From Kribbella sp. VKM Ac-2569 (GTDB lineage: Bacteria > Actinomycetota > Actinomycetes > Propionibacteriales > Kribbellaceae), in assembly GCF_004216905.1 (NCBI RefSeq), contig NZ_SGXJ01000009.1, positions 1-64,000 of the forward strand: a DNA stretch of 64,000 nt. Direction: 5' to 3'. Position numbers and translations under genes: made by a program. The notes under the pieces are model-generated. The model had not been told where the DNA came from and ran no database searches. It was given only the letters and a program-made list of their open reading frames with translations. Positions within the stretch are counted from its first letter, which is position 1, and each line of letters starts with the position of its first letter. Shown here in pieces: positions 43,942-51,342 of the stretch.

Positions 43942-44772
43942 TCAAACCTTCGTTCGAGTGCGGCCGACACGCGGCACTTTCGCGCCGATCCATACCGCGA
44001 CAACGACCAGGAGACCGATTCCGACGAGCCAGCCCCAGAGGCCTTCGGACACAGGGCCGAGCCGGCCGAGCGGGAAGCCGCCAGGGTCGTCGGACTGTTG
44101 CAGGCCGACCAGGTAGGCGATGATCGCGCGCTTGTCCTCCGGGCGGAGCACCTGGTCCGAGAAGACCGGCATCTGTTGCGGCCCGGTCAGCATCGCCTGG
44201 TACATGTTCCTCGGCGTGGTCTGCATCAGCGACGGCGCATAGCGGCCGTTCGGCAGTGCGCCGCCGCGACCGGCGAAGTTGTGGCAGGCCGTGCAGTTCG
44301 TCCGGAACAGCTCCCCACCCTGAACGATCTCGGCCTGCGTCGCGTTGCTGACGTCGTACGCCTCCTGCGCCGGTACCGCGGGTCCAGGTGCGAGGGAGGC
44401 GATGTACGCCGCCAGTGCCGCGGTCTCCTCGGTTGAGTACACCGGGGGTTTCTGCGGCACCTGGGCGCCGGTCTGCACGGCCGGCATCCTTCCCGTGCTC
44501 ACCTGGAAGTCGACGGCGGCCGCCCCTACACCGATCAGGGACGGGCCGGTCACACGGCCTTCGCCGTTCGTTCCGCCTTCGGCGTGCAGACCATGACAGC
44601 TGGAGCAGCCGACTGCGAACAGTCGCCGTCCTTCCTCGATCTGCTGAGACTGCGGGCCATCAGCACCCATTGCCCCGTTCGGCACCAGAACGCCGTACGC
44701 CGATCCGACGATCAGGAGCGCTGCGCCGACGACCAGAGCCTTGGCGAATCCGCCACGCCGCACCAGTCGCAT
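43942..44772 (-). CDS. QcrC-like diheme cytochrome c, orphan
   Basis: 276 aa. N-terminal membrane helix (about residues 10-33), then two cytochrome c domains with CSSCH and CTACH haem motifs, axial Met candidates in GRMPAVQ and QQMPVFSD, and a C-terminal helix (WLVGIGLLVVVAVWIG) with basic tail. This is the layout of QcrC, the actinobacterial bc1-complex diheme cytochrome that passes electrons directly to the aa3 oxidase. No qcrA, qcrB or ctaE is adjacent, so it is likely an extra copy. ATG 44772 has GGGAGG 6 nt upstream. Palindrome copy E is 61 nt upstream. Confidence 0.85.
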   Translation of the reverse strand: MRLVRRGGFAKALVVGAALLIVGSAYGVLVPNGAMGADGPQSQQIEEGRRLFAVGCSSCHGLHAEGGTNGEGRVTGPSLIGVGAAAVDFQVSTGRMPAVQTGAQVPQKPPVYSTEETAALAAYIASLAPGPAVPAQEAYDVSNATQAEIVQGGELFRTNCTACHNFAGRGGALPNGRYAPSLMQTTPRNMYQAMLTGPQQMPVFSDQVLRPEDKRAIIAYLVGLQQSDDPGGFPLGRLGPVSEGLWGWLVGIGLLVVVAVWIGAKVPRVGRTRTKV

Positions 44773-44833
44773 TCCACACCTCCCGGGCCGTGGTCGCCGC
44801 AGAACAGCAAACACCTCACGGCGATCGCTGGGA

Positions 44834-44850
44834 TCACCCGGATCGGGCGA
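44834..44850. promoter_or_regulatory. Recurrent palindrome, copy E (TCACCCG-GAT-CGGGCGA)
   Basis: One base from the consensus (C for T in the right arm). It lies 61 nt upstream of the QcrC-like gene on the minus strand. An overlapping GATCGGGCGATCCGGGTCAC continues the symmetric GATC/CCGGG theme. Confidence 0.55.
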
Positions 44851-44871
44851 TCCGGGTCACCGCCGTACTCG

Positions 44872-45399
44872 TCAGCGGGTGTCGCGTTTGGCCTGGCGGC
44901 GGGCGCCGGCAGCCCGGGTCGATGCGTCCTTCTTCAACCCACCCGTGGTCTTGGTTGCGCGAGGACGCCCGCTGCCTGCCGGCGCGGCGGCCGCATCGCG
45001 GGTCGACGCAGCCCGCCCGGCGTTCCGAACCGGCGCCACCTCGACTCGCGCCCGTGCCGACCGCGCCGCTTCGATCCGCTCGCTGCGCAGCTCCGACGAC
45101 GCGCGGCTGGCGGCGGTTGCGACCTGCCGACTCACCCGCGCCAGCACGGACTCGAACAGCTCCGCCTTGTCACGATCCCGCTGATTCCTTGGATACGACA
45201 CACCCCGGGCACCGACCTCCGCGACCGCCGCGCCGGCCGACCGCCGGTAGTTCTTCACATACTTGGTTCGAGCCCGCCGCACCCGCTGATGCAACTCCAG
45301 CAACTCGTCTTCGTCGAGGCCCTTCAACGCGTCCCGCTCGGTCTCGGCCACCAGCAGCTGCTCGGGCTCACTCAACGAATTCAGCAAACCTCTGTCCAT
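44872..45399 (-). CDS. Basic, helical conserved protein of unknown function
   Basis: 175 aa. The first 110 residues are helical and charged (SEPEQLLVAETERDALKGLD, EDELLELHQRVRRARTKYVK), and the last 65 are rich in Ala, Arg, Lys and Thr (KKDASTRAAGARRQAKRDTR), resembling a nucleic-acid-binding tail. I recall such proteins as common actinobacterial hypotheticals but assign no function. GGGGAG lies 8 nt before ATG 45399; the frame's few upstream codons are unsupported. It has no obvious operon partner. Confidence 0.65.
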   Translation of the reverse strand: MDRGLLNSLSEPEQLLVAETERDALKGLDEDELLELHQRVRRARTKYVKNYRRSAGAAVAEVGARGVSYPRNQRDRDKAELFESVLARVSRQVATAASRASSELRSERIEAARSARARVEVAPVRNAGRAASTRDAAAAPAGSGRPRATKTTGGLKKDASTRAAGARRQAKRDTR

Positions 45400-45496
45400 C
45401 AGAAGCACTCCCCACACCGACGGCTACGACTTCCCCTTCTCTAGACCGTGCAGCAAATCCCCGAGAAACAACAGGTCCTGACCGACCGAACAGCGA

Positions 45497-46339
45497 TCAG
45501 AGGTTCTGGTTGACCACCCCGACGTACTCGCCCAGCTGGTACTCGACATCCAGGCCCTTGTCGGCGGTCAGTGCGCCGAGCGCCATCGCCCGCGGCAGGA
45601 GTCCCGGGCGGGTCAGAGAGTCCACGAACTCGCCGTACGAGCTGATCAGGTCGGCGTCCGGCGGCAGCGTGGCCCGGCCGACCATAGCCTTGGCGGTCGC
45701 CAACGACTGCCGGTCGAAGGACGCGAGGCGAGCGACGGTCGCGTCGACGAAGGCGTCGAGTTCAGCATCCGGAAGGGTTCGCGTGACCCATCCCCAGCGC
45801 TCCGCCAGCTCGGCGTCGTAGTCGGCACTGCCGAGGATCGCCTCTAGCGCCCGGTCGCGACCGATGGACCGCGGGAGTCGCTCGGCACCACCGCCGCCGG
45901 GCACGATGCCGACACCGACCTCAGGCTGGCCGAAGTACGCCTTCTCACGACTGGCGTACCGCAGGTCGCAGGCGAGGGCCAGTTCGTTGCCGGCACCGCG
46001 CGTGCGGCCCCGGATGGAGGCGATGCTGACATACGCAGCCTTGCTCAACCGCAGGACCAGGTCGGTCCAAACCGGCGCGTCGCCTTCGTGCTCGGGCACG
46101 GGCAGGTTGCCGGCCTCGGCGCCGTCGAAGTGGTTGAAGAAGAAGTCGGGGACGTCGCTGGAGAAGACGACCACCTGGATGTCAGGGTCGTTGTCGAGTT
46201 CGCGGACGATCTCGTGCAACGTCACCACGGTTTCGGGAATCACCAGGTTCACCGGAGGATTCGCGAACGTGATCTTGGCGGTTTGCGCTGTCGTGCGCTC
46301 GAAGCGGATCGTGCTGGGCTGGTTCATCGATTGGCTCAT
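45497..46339 (-). CDS. Enoyl-CoA hydratase/isomerase-family protein
   Basis: 280 aa. Crotonase-fold landmarks: VVVFSSDVPDFFFNHFDG, SIRGRTRGAGNELALACDLR (oxyanion-hole GAGNE) and FGQPEVGVGIVPGGGGAERL near residue 135, then a helical C-terminus. The catalytic Glu positions appear present. It acts on an acyl-CoA thioester, but hydratase, isomerase or hydrolase activity cannot be told apart. It is the last gene of a minus-strand operon with SDR, a second crotonase and a TetR gene. ATG 46339 has no strong ribosome site; ATG 46327 is the alternative. Confidence 0.85.
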   Translation of the reverse strand: MSQSMNQPSTIRFERTTAQTAKITFANPPVNLVIPETVVTLHEIVRELDNDPDIQVVVFSSDVPDFFFNHFDGAEAGNLPVPEHEGDAPVWTDLVLRLSKAAYVSIASIRGRTRGAGNELALACDLRYASREKAYFGQPEVGVGIVPGGGGAERLPRSIGRDRALEAILGSADYDAELAERWGWVTRTLPDAELDAFVDATVARLASFDRQSLATAKAMVGRATLPPDADLISSYGEFVDSLTRPGLLPRAMALGALTADKGLDVEYQLGEYVGVVNQNL

Positions 46340-46365
46340 TTCGTGGTAGTCGCTTGGATGGCGTC

Positions 46366-46953
46366 TCAGAGGTGCTGCTGGGCCTCCACCAGGGCCAAGG
46401 CAGTGCGGATGCCCTGCTCCAGGAGGTCGTCGGAGAGCTGTCGGTCCGTCAGAGCGCGAGCGAGTTGTAGCGTCCCGGCCATCAGGCCGAGGAGGCTGAG
46501 CGCCTTCACGCGGGCCGAGATCGGATCCTCGGGCGTCATGCGGGCGGCGAGGCCGTCGATGACAACCAGCACGCCGTCGGTGTAGGCCTGCCGGGTGGTG
46601 TCGCCGCTGCGCGCGATCTCGTCGAGCAGGGCGGCATTGGGGCAGCCGTCAACTGGATCGTCCCGGTGGTCAGGCGACAAGTACCAGCGCACGACCTGTT
46701 CAAGGCCGGCCGCGCCCGGGGCCGCCTGCGCGACGATGTTCGCGTGCAGCGTGTGCAACTGGTCGGCGATCGCGCTGACGACCAGGCTGTCCTTGGATTC
46801 GAAGTGGGCGTAGAAGGCGCCGTTGGTCAGGCCCGCGTCCTTCATCAGCGTCGCGACTCCCGAGCCGTCGATACCGTCCCGCTTGAACCGTCGACCGGCC
46901 GTCGCAATGATCCGCTGCCTTGTCTCCTGCTTGTGTTCTTTCGTGTATCGCAC
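46366..46953 (-). CDS. TetR/AcrR-family regulator in acyl-CoA operon
   Basis: 195 aa. N-terminal HTH: HKQETRQRIIATAGRRFKRDG, GSGVATLMKDAGLTNGAFYAHF, then ESKDSLVVSAI. The ligand domain contains CPNAALLDEIARSG and LLGLMAGTLQLARAL. It is a close paralogue, by eye, of the TetR at 48941 (shared SGVATLMxDAGLTNGAFYAHF). It lies between the two crotonase genes, within 12 and 26 bp, so it is co-transcribed with the operon it may control in response to acyl-CoAs. Confidence 0.9.
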   Translation of the reverse strand: MRYTKEHKQETRQRIIATAGRRFKRDGIDGSGVATLMKDAGLTNGAFYAHFESKDSLVVSAIADQLHTLHANIVAQAAPGAAGLEQVVRWYLSPDHRDDPVDGCPNAALLDEIARSGDTTRQAYTDGVLVVIDGLAARMTPEDPISARVKALSLLGLMAGTLQLARALTDRQLSDDLLEQGIRTALALVEAQQHL

Positions 46954-46965
46954 CCTGTGCTCTCC

Positions 46966-47925
46966 CTAGTCGTTCGATCCGCCGCCGATGCGGCCCTCGC
47001 GTAGTGCCTGGGCGTACGTCGTGGGGTCCAGCAAGGGCAGATCGCCCGTCGCTTCCGTTGCGACGACGTACTCGAGCATCCGCTTCTGGGCTTCTTTGTC
47101 CTGATCTCTCACGAGGAACTCCGCGTGCTCGAACTGGAGGCCGGCCAACATCGGCATCGACGCGCCGAAGTACACCGACCGCTTGATCGCCCCGAGCGAC
47201 TTCTTCGACCGCAGGCTCAGGTACTCGGCTGGCTCGATCGCGCGCCCGAGCACCCTGCTCTGCGGTACCACTTCGTCGACAGCACCGAGCGCGAGAGCTT
47301 CTGCAGGGGTGAACGGCTTGCCCTCGAGGATCACGGCCAGCGATTGCCGGGAGCCGATCAAGCGAGTCAATCGCTGGGAACCCCCGCCGCCCGGGGTGAG
47401 CGCGAGCAGCACTTCGGTCAGGCCGATGACAAAGTCTCCATCTGCCATGATCCGCACATCACATGCCCAGGCGAATTCCGCGCCGATGGCGAGCGCCGAT
47501 CCGTTGAGTGCCGCGATGAAGATGGTGCCGCTCGCGTTCATCTTCAGGAACGTCGCGTGCAGGCCGTCCAGTTGCAGGAGTGTCTTCAGCTTGGTCTTCG
47601 CTGCGAGCGACCTGATGCCCGGCATCTTGTTGATGGCGGTCGCCAGGCGAAAGACGAATCCCGCGGTGCGGGTACCGATGGGTGGAAACCCGACGCCGCC
47701 CTCTTGGAGCCAGGTGATGTCTGCGTGGCTCAGGAATCGGTCGGGATGGGTTCCCGTGAAGACGACGGCGTGGATGCCGGGATCCTTGTCAGCCCTGTCG
47801 ACTAGTCTGCCGAGTTGAGCCGCCATACCTGGATCCAGCAAAGCATGCTCGCCGCCATCGATCCGGACGATCAAGGTCGTGCCGTGTTCTTCGATGTCCA
47901 GTCCTGTTGTGTCTTCGGACGTCAT
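46966..47925 (-). CDS. Enoyl-CoA hydratase/isomerase-family protein
   Basis: 319 aa. Crotonase fold: AVVFTGTHPDRFLSHADI, ALNGSALAIGAEFAWACDVR and GLTEVLLALTPGGGGSQRL, with a C-terminal helical trimer region (PAEYLSLRSKKSLGAIK). About 40 residues longer than the gene at 45497, with a longer loop after residue 75. In the same operon as SDR 47968, it likely acts on a shared acyl-CoA substrate set. ATG 47925 follows an AGAGACG stretch, a weak ribosome site. Confidence 0.85.
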   Translation of the reverse strand: MTSEDTTGLDIEEHGTTLIVRIDGGEHALLDPGMAAQLGRLVDRADKDPGIHAVVFTGTHPDRFLSHADITWLQEGGVGFPPIGTRTAGFVFRLATAINKMPGIRSLAAKTKLKTLLQLDGLHATFLKMNASGTIFIAALNGSALAIGAEFAWACDVRIMADGDFVIGLTEVLLALTPGGGGSQRLTRLIGSRQSLAVILEGKPFTPAEALALGAVDEVVPQSRVLGRAIEPAEYLSLRSKKSLGAIKRSVYFGASMPMLAGLQFEHAEFLVRDQDKEAQKRMLEYVVATEATGDLPLLDPTTYAQALREGRIGGGSND

Positions 47926-47967
47926 GAGTCGTCTCTCCGTAGTAGTCGATAGGCCCGAGGTGGGTGA

Positions 47968-48783
47968 TCAGCTCGGCATCCGGTTGAATCTGCGGATGAT
48001 GCGGTCGAAGATCCGGGGCGGGGCGACGCGGTACACCGCGTTGATGGTCCGGGCGGTCGTACCGGCGGTACGCCGTAGTTTCGGGTTCCGGTCGGTTGCC
48101 GACGCGACGATCACCTTGGCGACGACGGCGGGGTCGTCCCCGCTGCTGAGGTTCTTCTCCAGCAGTTCGTCGTAGTTACGCCGTCCCGCCGCGTAGAGCG
48201 GCATGGGGGTGTCGGCCTCCACGCTGTGGCCTGCGAACGGAGTGTTGATCGGGCCGGGCTCGACGAGCAGGACCCGGACGCCGTACTCACGGACCTCGTG
48301 GTCCAGCGACTGGGAGTAGCCCTCGACCGCGTGCTTGGTCGAGACGTAGACGGTCATGAACGGGCTGGGGACGAACCCGCTGAGGGATGAGACGTTGATG
48401 ATGCGTCCGCGCCCTTGGGCGCGCATCTGCGGCAGGACCGCCTTGGTCGTCCGCATGATGCCGTAGACGTTGATGTCGAAGATGTCCTGCGTCTGGGTGA
48501 TCGAGAACTCCTCGCCGGCGCCGGTCGAGCCGACGCCGGCGTTGTTGACCAGTACGTCGACCTGCCCGAACCGGTCGATCACCTGCTTGACCGCCGAGGC
48601 GACCGATTCGTCGCTGGTCACGTCCAGGTCGAGGTAGGTCATCCCGGAAGGCGCGGTGAGGCCCGCGGTGTTGCGGCCGGTTCCGATCACCTGGAACCCC
48701 GCTGCCGCCAGCGCGATCGCTGCCGCCTTGCCGATGCCTGAGGTAGCGCCTGTCACGAGCGCGACCTGCGGAGTTGCTGTCAT
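47968..48783 (-). CDS. SDR-family oxidoreductase, first gene of acyl-CoA operon
   Basis: 271 aa. TGATSGIGKAAA cofactor loop, DVLVNNAGVGS, catalytic Ser in NVSSLSGFVPS, YVSTKHAVEG (YxxxK) and VEPGPINTPF. NAD(P)-dependent oxidoreductase; the substrate is unknown but operon context suggests acyl or hydroxyacyl intermediates. ATG 48783 has GGGAG 6 nt upstream; a GTG at 48786 precedes it. Two imperfect direct repeats at 48799-48877 lie just upstream and could bind the TetR proteins. Confidence 0.88.
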   Translation of the reverse strand: MTATPQVALVTGATSGIGKAAAIALAAAGFQVIGTGRNTAGLTAPSGMTYLDLDVTSDESVASAVKQVIDRFGQVDVLVNNAGVGSTGAGEEFSITQTQDIFDINVYGIMRTTKAVLPQMRAQGRGRIINVSSLSGFVPSPFMTVYVSTKHAVEGYSQSLDHEVREYGVRVLLVEPGPINTPFAGHSVEADTPMPLYAAGRRNYDELLEKNLSSGDDPAVVAKVIVASATDRNPKLRRTAGTTARTINAVYRVAPPRIFDRIIRRFNRMPS

Positions 48784-48798
48784 CACGGGCTCCCGAAG

Positions 48799-48877
48799 AT
48801 TTAGATTACGTTCGTACTACCATAGGAGCGTGACATCCTTCCAAGCAAGGCTTTTGGGAAATTAAATTAGGATCGTA
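48799..48877 (-). promoter_or_regulatory. Pair of imperfect direct repeats upstream of SDR operon
   Basis: On the minus strand GTACGAACGTAATCTAAAT (48799-48817) and GTACGATCCTAATTTAAT (about 48860-48877) share GTACGA, TAAT and TAA positions, 62 bp apart. The inner one carries a TAATCT -10-like hexamer; the outer one lies in an AT-rich stretch. They may be promoter and operator copies for the TetR regulators on either side. Confidence 0.4.
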
Positions 48878-48940
48878 CGCTGAATCGCATGCGGGGACCG
48901 TCCCCCGGGGTCGGTCGCACCCAGCGCCCTGGCGCGCTGG

Positions 48941-49513
48941 TCAGCCGAGGAATGCGCGGGCGTTCTGGATGCCGTGTTCGAGGATCTCGTCGGCGAGCTT
49001 CGGGTCGGACATGGCGCGCGACAGCTGCAGCGTTCCCACCGCCATCGTGTACAACGCGAGCGCCCTCCCGTACGCCGACTGCGGATCCTCGGGAGCCAGG
49101 CGACTGGCGATCTCGTCGAGGATGAACCGCACGCCCTCGGTGTAGGCGTCCTTGGCCGCGGCCCCGCTTCGCCCGAGCTCGTCGAGCAGGGCGGCGGCCG
49201 GGCACCCGACACTGGGATTGTCCCGGTGCTGTGGCGACAGGTACTCGCCCAGGAACTCCTCCAACCCCGCCCGACCGGGCGGCAACGCCTTGAACGTCTC
49301 GGCCTGGGTCCGCAACTGGTCGGCGACGACGTTGGCGACAAGGTCGTCCTTGGACGCGAAGTGCGCATAGAAGGCACCGTTGGTCAGCCCCGCGTCGGCC
49401 ATCAGCGTGGCGACACCGGAGCCGTCGATACCGCTCTGCTTGAACCGCCGGCCGGACGTCTCGAGGATCCGCTGCCTCGTCGCCTGCTTGTGCTCCTTGT
49501 CGTACCGCGCCAC
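48941..49513 (-). CDS. TetR/AcrR-family regulator, paralogue of 46366
   Basis: 190 aa. HTH: HKQATRQRILETSGRRFKQSG, GSGVATLMADAGLTNGAFYA; ligand domain with CPAAALLDELGRSGAAAKDA and AVGTLQLSRAM. GTG 49513 has GGAGGA 4-5 nt upstream; the frame continues to 49555 without a site. It lies 157 bp upstream of the SDR operon on the same strand and is probably its regulator or part of a duplicated regulator pair with 46366. Confidence 0.88.
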   Translation of the reverse strand: MARYDKEHKQATRQRILETSGRRFKQSGIDGSGVATLMADAGLTNGAFYAHFASKDDLVANVVADQLRTQAETFKALPPGRAGLEEFLGEYLSPQHRDNPSVGCPAAALLDELGRSGAAAKDAYTEGVRFILDEIASRLAPEDPQSAYGRALALYTMAVGTLQLSRAMSDPKLADEILEHGIQNARAFLG

Positions 49514-49583
49514 GCACTCCTCCATCCGCCCGCCAGGACCGTCGCCCGGCACCACTCAGAAAATTAGCCTGATAGGCATAATA

Positions 49584-50543
49584 TTACGGTTGATGGGTGT
49601 CGTGATGTGGCGACCAGACCTCCTCGGCGCGGATGCTGGCCTGTGGGGTGAAGTAGTCGCCGGTCCTGAGGTCCTCCAGCAACGTCGCGTGCTTCGGTAC
49701 CCACCCCAGGAGGGTTTGGGTGTGTTCGCTGGAGACGGGCACATCGAGGGAGAACACCCTTGCCAAGAACGGGTTTCCGAGATGCTCGGATGCCTGCTCG
49801 AGAGTCATTGAGACGGTGGGAATGTCGAGTGTCCGCGCGATCTGCTCCGCGACGCTCTTGATCGTCACAGCGCTTTCGCCGGCACCGTGCAGCACGCTGC
49901 CGGCGGGAGCCTTCTCCAACGCCAACCGGAAGAGGCCCGCGGCGTCCGACCGGTGGACAGCCGGCCATCGGTTGGCGCCATCCCCGATGTAGGCCGAGAC
50001 GCCCGCTCGGCGCGCGGCCGCGATCAGAGCCGGGATGAATCCGTAGTCACCCGGGCCGTGCACGGTCGGCGCGAGGCGCACGACACCGGCTCGCACCCCC
50101 TGATCCGCGAAGCCCAGGCAGGCCCGCTCGCCCGCAACACGAACGGCGACGACCGAATCGGGATCCGGCGCGTCCTGCTCGGTGCTGACCCGGCCACCCC
50201 GCATCACCAACGTGCCCGATGTGATGATCAACGGCTTGCCGGACTCGACCAGCCCCTGACCGAGCGCCTCGATCGCGCCGCAGTCGCGACGCGCGAGCGC
50301 GTCCGGATCAGCGTAATCGCCGCCGTACGCCATATGCAGGACACCATCGGCACCTTCGGCGCCGCTACGCAGGCTGTCGAGGTCGTCCAGGGAACCACGG
50401 TGCGGAGTGGCGCCCAGTGCCTCCAGTCGAGCAGCCGAGGCATCCGAACGTGCCAGAGCGGTGACGGTATGGCCGGCCGCGACTAGTTCGGTGAGGACTG
50501 TGGGGCCGGTCTGACCGGAACCACCTGTGACGAAGATACGCAT
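49584..50543 (-). CDS. NAD-dependent epimerase/dehydratase-like (extended SDR)
   Basis: 319 aa. MRIFVTGGSGQTGPTVLTEL is the extended-SDR Rossmann start; GADGVLHMAYGGDYADPD, LIITSGTLVMRGG and RVAGERACLGFADQG follow, and VHRSDAAGLFRLAL is the conserved NAD-epimerase segment. The usual YxxxK appears altered (the region reads VAVRVAGERA), so activity may differ from true sugar epimerases. It is divergent from the TetR gene at 50669, with four operator copies between, and so is probably the TetR target. Confidence 0.8.
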   Translation of the reverse strand: MRIFVTGGSGQTGPTVLTELVAAGHTVTALARSDASAARLEALGATPHRGSLDDLDSLRSGAEGADGVLHMAYGGDYADPDALARRDCGAIEALGQGLVESGKPLIITSGTLVMRGGRVSTEQDAPDPDSVVAVRVAGERACLGFADQGVRAGVVRLAPTVHGPGDYGFIPALIAAARRAGVSAYIGDGANRWPAVHRSDAAGLFRLALEKAPAGSVLHGAGESAVTIKSVAEQIARTLDIPTVSMTLEQASEHLGNPFLARVFSLDVPVSSEHTQTLLGWVPKHATLLEDLRTGDYFTPQASIRAEEVWSPHHDTHQP

Positions 50544-50564
50544 GAGGCACTCTCCCTGTTAACG

Positions 50565-50577
50565 CCAGTGACTGGCA
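50565..50577. promoter_or_regulatory. TetR operator copy 1 (GCCAGTGACTGGC)
   Basis: Perfect 13-bp palindrome, 22 bp before the epimerase gene start on the minus strand. First of four near-identical copies with centres 23, 25 and 23 bp apart. Confidence 0.8.
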
Positions 50578-50587
50578 CTACTTAGCG

Positions 50588-50600
50588 CCAGTCACTGACA
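50588..50600. promoter_or_regulatory. TetR operator copy 2 (GCCAGTCACTGAC)
   Basis: One mismatch in symmetry. Second of the four copies. Confidence 0.75.
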
Positions 50601-50612
50601 CTACACGTTACG

Positions 50613-50625
50613 CCAGTGACTGACA
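50613..50625. promoter_or_regulatory. TetR operator copy 3 (GCCAGTGACTGAC)
   Basis: One mismatch in symmetry. Third of the four copies. Confidence 0.75.
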
Positions 50626-50635
50626 CAACGTGCCG

Positions 50636-50648
50636 CCAGTCACTGGCG
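50636..50648. promoter_or_regulatory. TetR operator copy 4 (GCCAGTCACTGGC)
   Basis: Perfect palindrome, 20 bp before the TetR start codon, placed to allow autoregulation. Confidence 0.8.
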
Positions 50649-50668
50649 TAACGCAGTAGGCTCAGGGC

Positions 50669-51286
50669 ATGCCACGAAGTGGACTAGAAGCGCGCCGCCG
50701 CCTCCAGCAAGCGGCCCTGGAGCTGTTCCGCGAACGCGGATTCGACCAGACCACCACAGCTGAGATCGCAGCCCGCGCCGGCGTCAACGAGCGCACCTAC
50801 TTCCGGCACTTCGCAGACAAGCGCGAGGTGCTGTTCGACGGCGAAGACGACCTGCGCGCGTCGCTCAGGCAGGCGGTGGCCGAGGCGCCGGCCGGCCTAC
50901 TGCCGTTCGACGTACTGCTCTGCGCCTTCCAAGAAACCGGCCGAGCCCTCGAGGCCAACCGTCCGTTCGCAGAACCACGATTCGAAGTCATCGCCGCAAC
51001 ACCGGCGCTACGCGAACGCGAGCTGGCCAAGCACGCATCACTGACCGATGTCGTAGCCGAGGCCCTGCGGCAGCGCGGCATCCCCGACCGACTGGCCCGG
51101 TTGGCAGCTCAGACCGGCTGGGCCACCTACCGCCAAGCAGTCCAAGCCTGGAACGACGACCCCGAACGGGGCCTGGAAGCGCATCTCTCCCAAGCCTTCG
51201 ACGACCTGCGCACCCTCTCCGCACCTCCCGCAACCCGCAATCCGTGCCCGCCTCGCGCAGGTTCGAGGATCGCAAGCTCGGAGTAG
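50669..51286 (+). CDS. TetR/AcrR-family regulator with four-copy operator
   Basis: 205 aa. HTH: ARRRLQQAALELFRERGFDQT, TAEIAARAGVNERTYFRHF, then DKREVLFDGED. The C-terminal domain (VIAATPALRERELAKHASL, AAQTGWATYRQAVQAW) is that of actinobacterial repressors for small oxidoreductase genes. No ribosome site is evident before ATG 50669, so the transcript may be leaderless. The tail (PPATRNPCPPRAGSRIASSE) looks like read-through past the usual family end. It probably represses itself and the divergent epimerase gene. Confidence 0.88.
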   Translation: MPRSGLEARRRLQQAALELFRERGFDQTTTAEIAARAGVNERTYFRHFADKREVLFDGEDDLRASLRQAVAEAPAGLLPFDVLLCAFQETGRALEANRPFAEPRFEVIAATPALRERELAKHASLTDVVAEALRQRGIPDRLARLAAQTGWATYRQAVQAWNDDPERGLEAHLSQAFDDLRTLSAPPATRNPCPPRAGSRIASSE

Positions 51287-51342
51287 GCGGCGTTGTCCGG
51301 CGTCGTTACGATCCTGGGAAACACCGGGAGCTGGGCACGGCC

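Noticed and set aside
49568..49586. GCCT-GAT-AGGC repeat between TetR 48941 and the epimerase gene
   Set aside because: Arms of four bases are too short to separate from chance, though the stretch is AT-rich and may hold a promoter.
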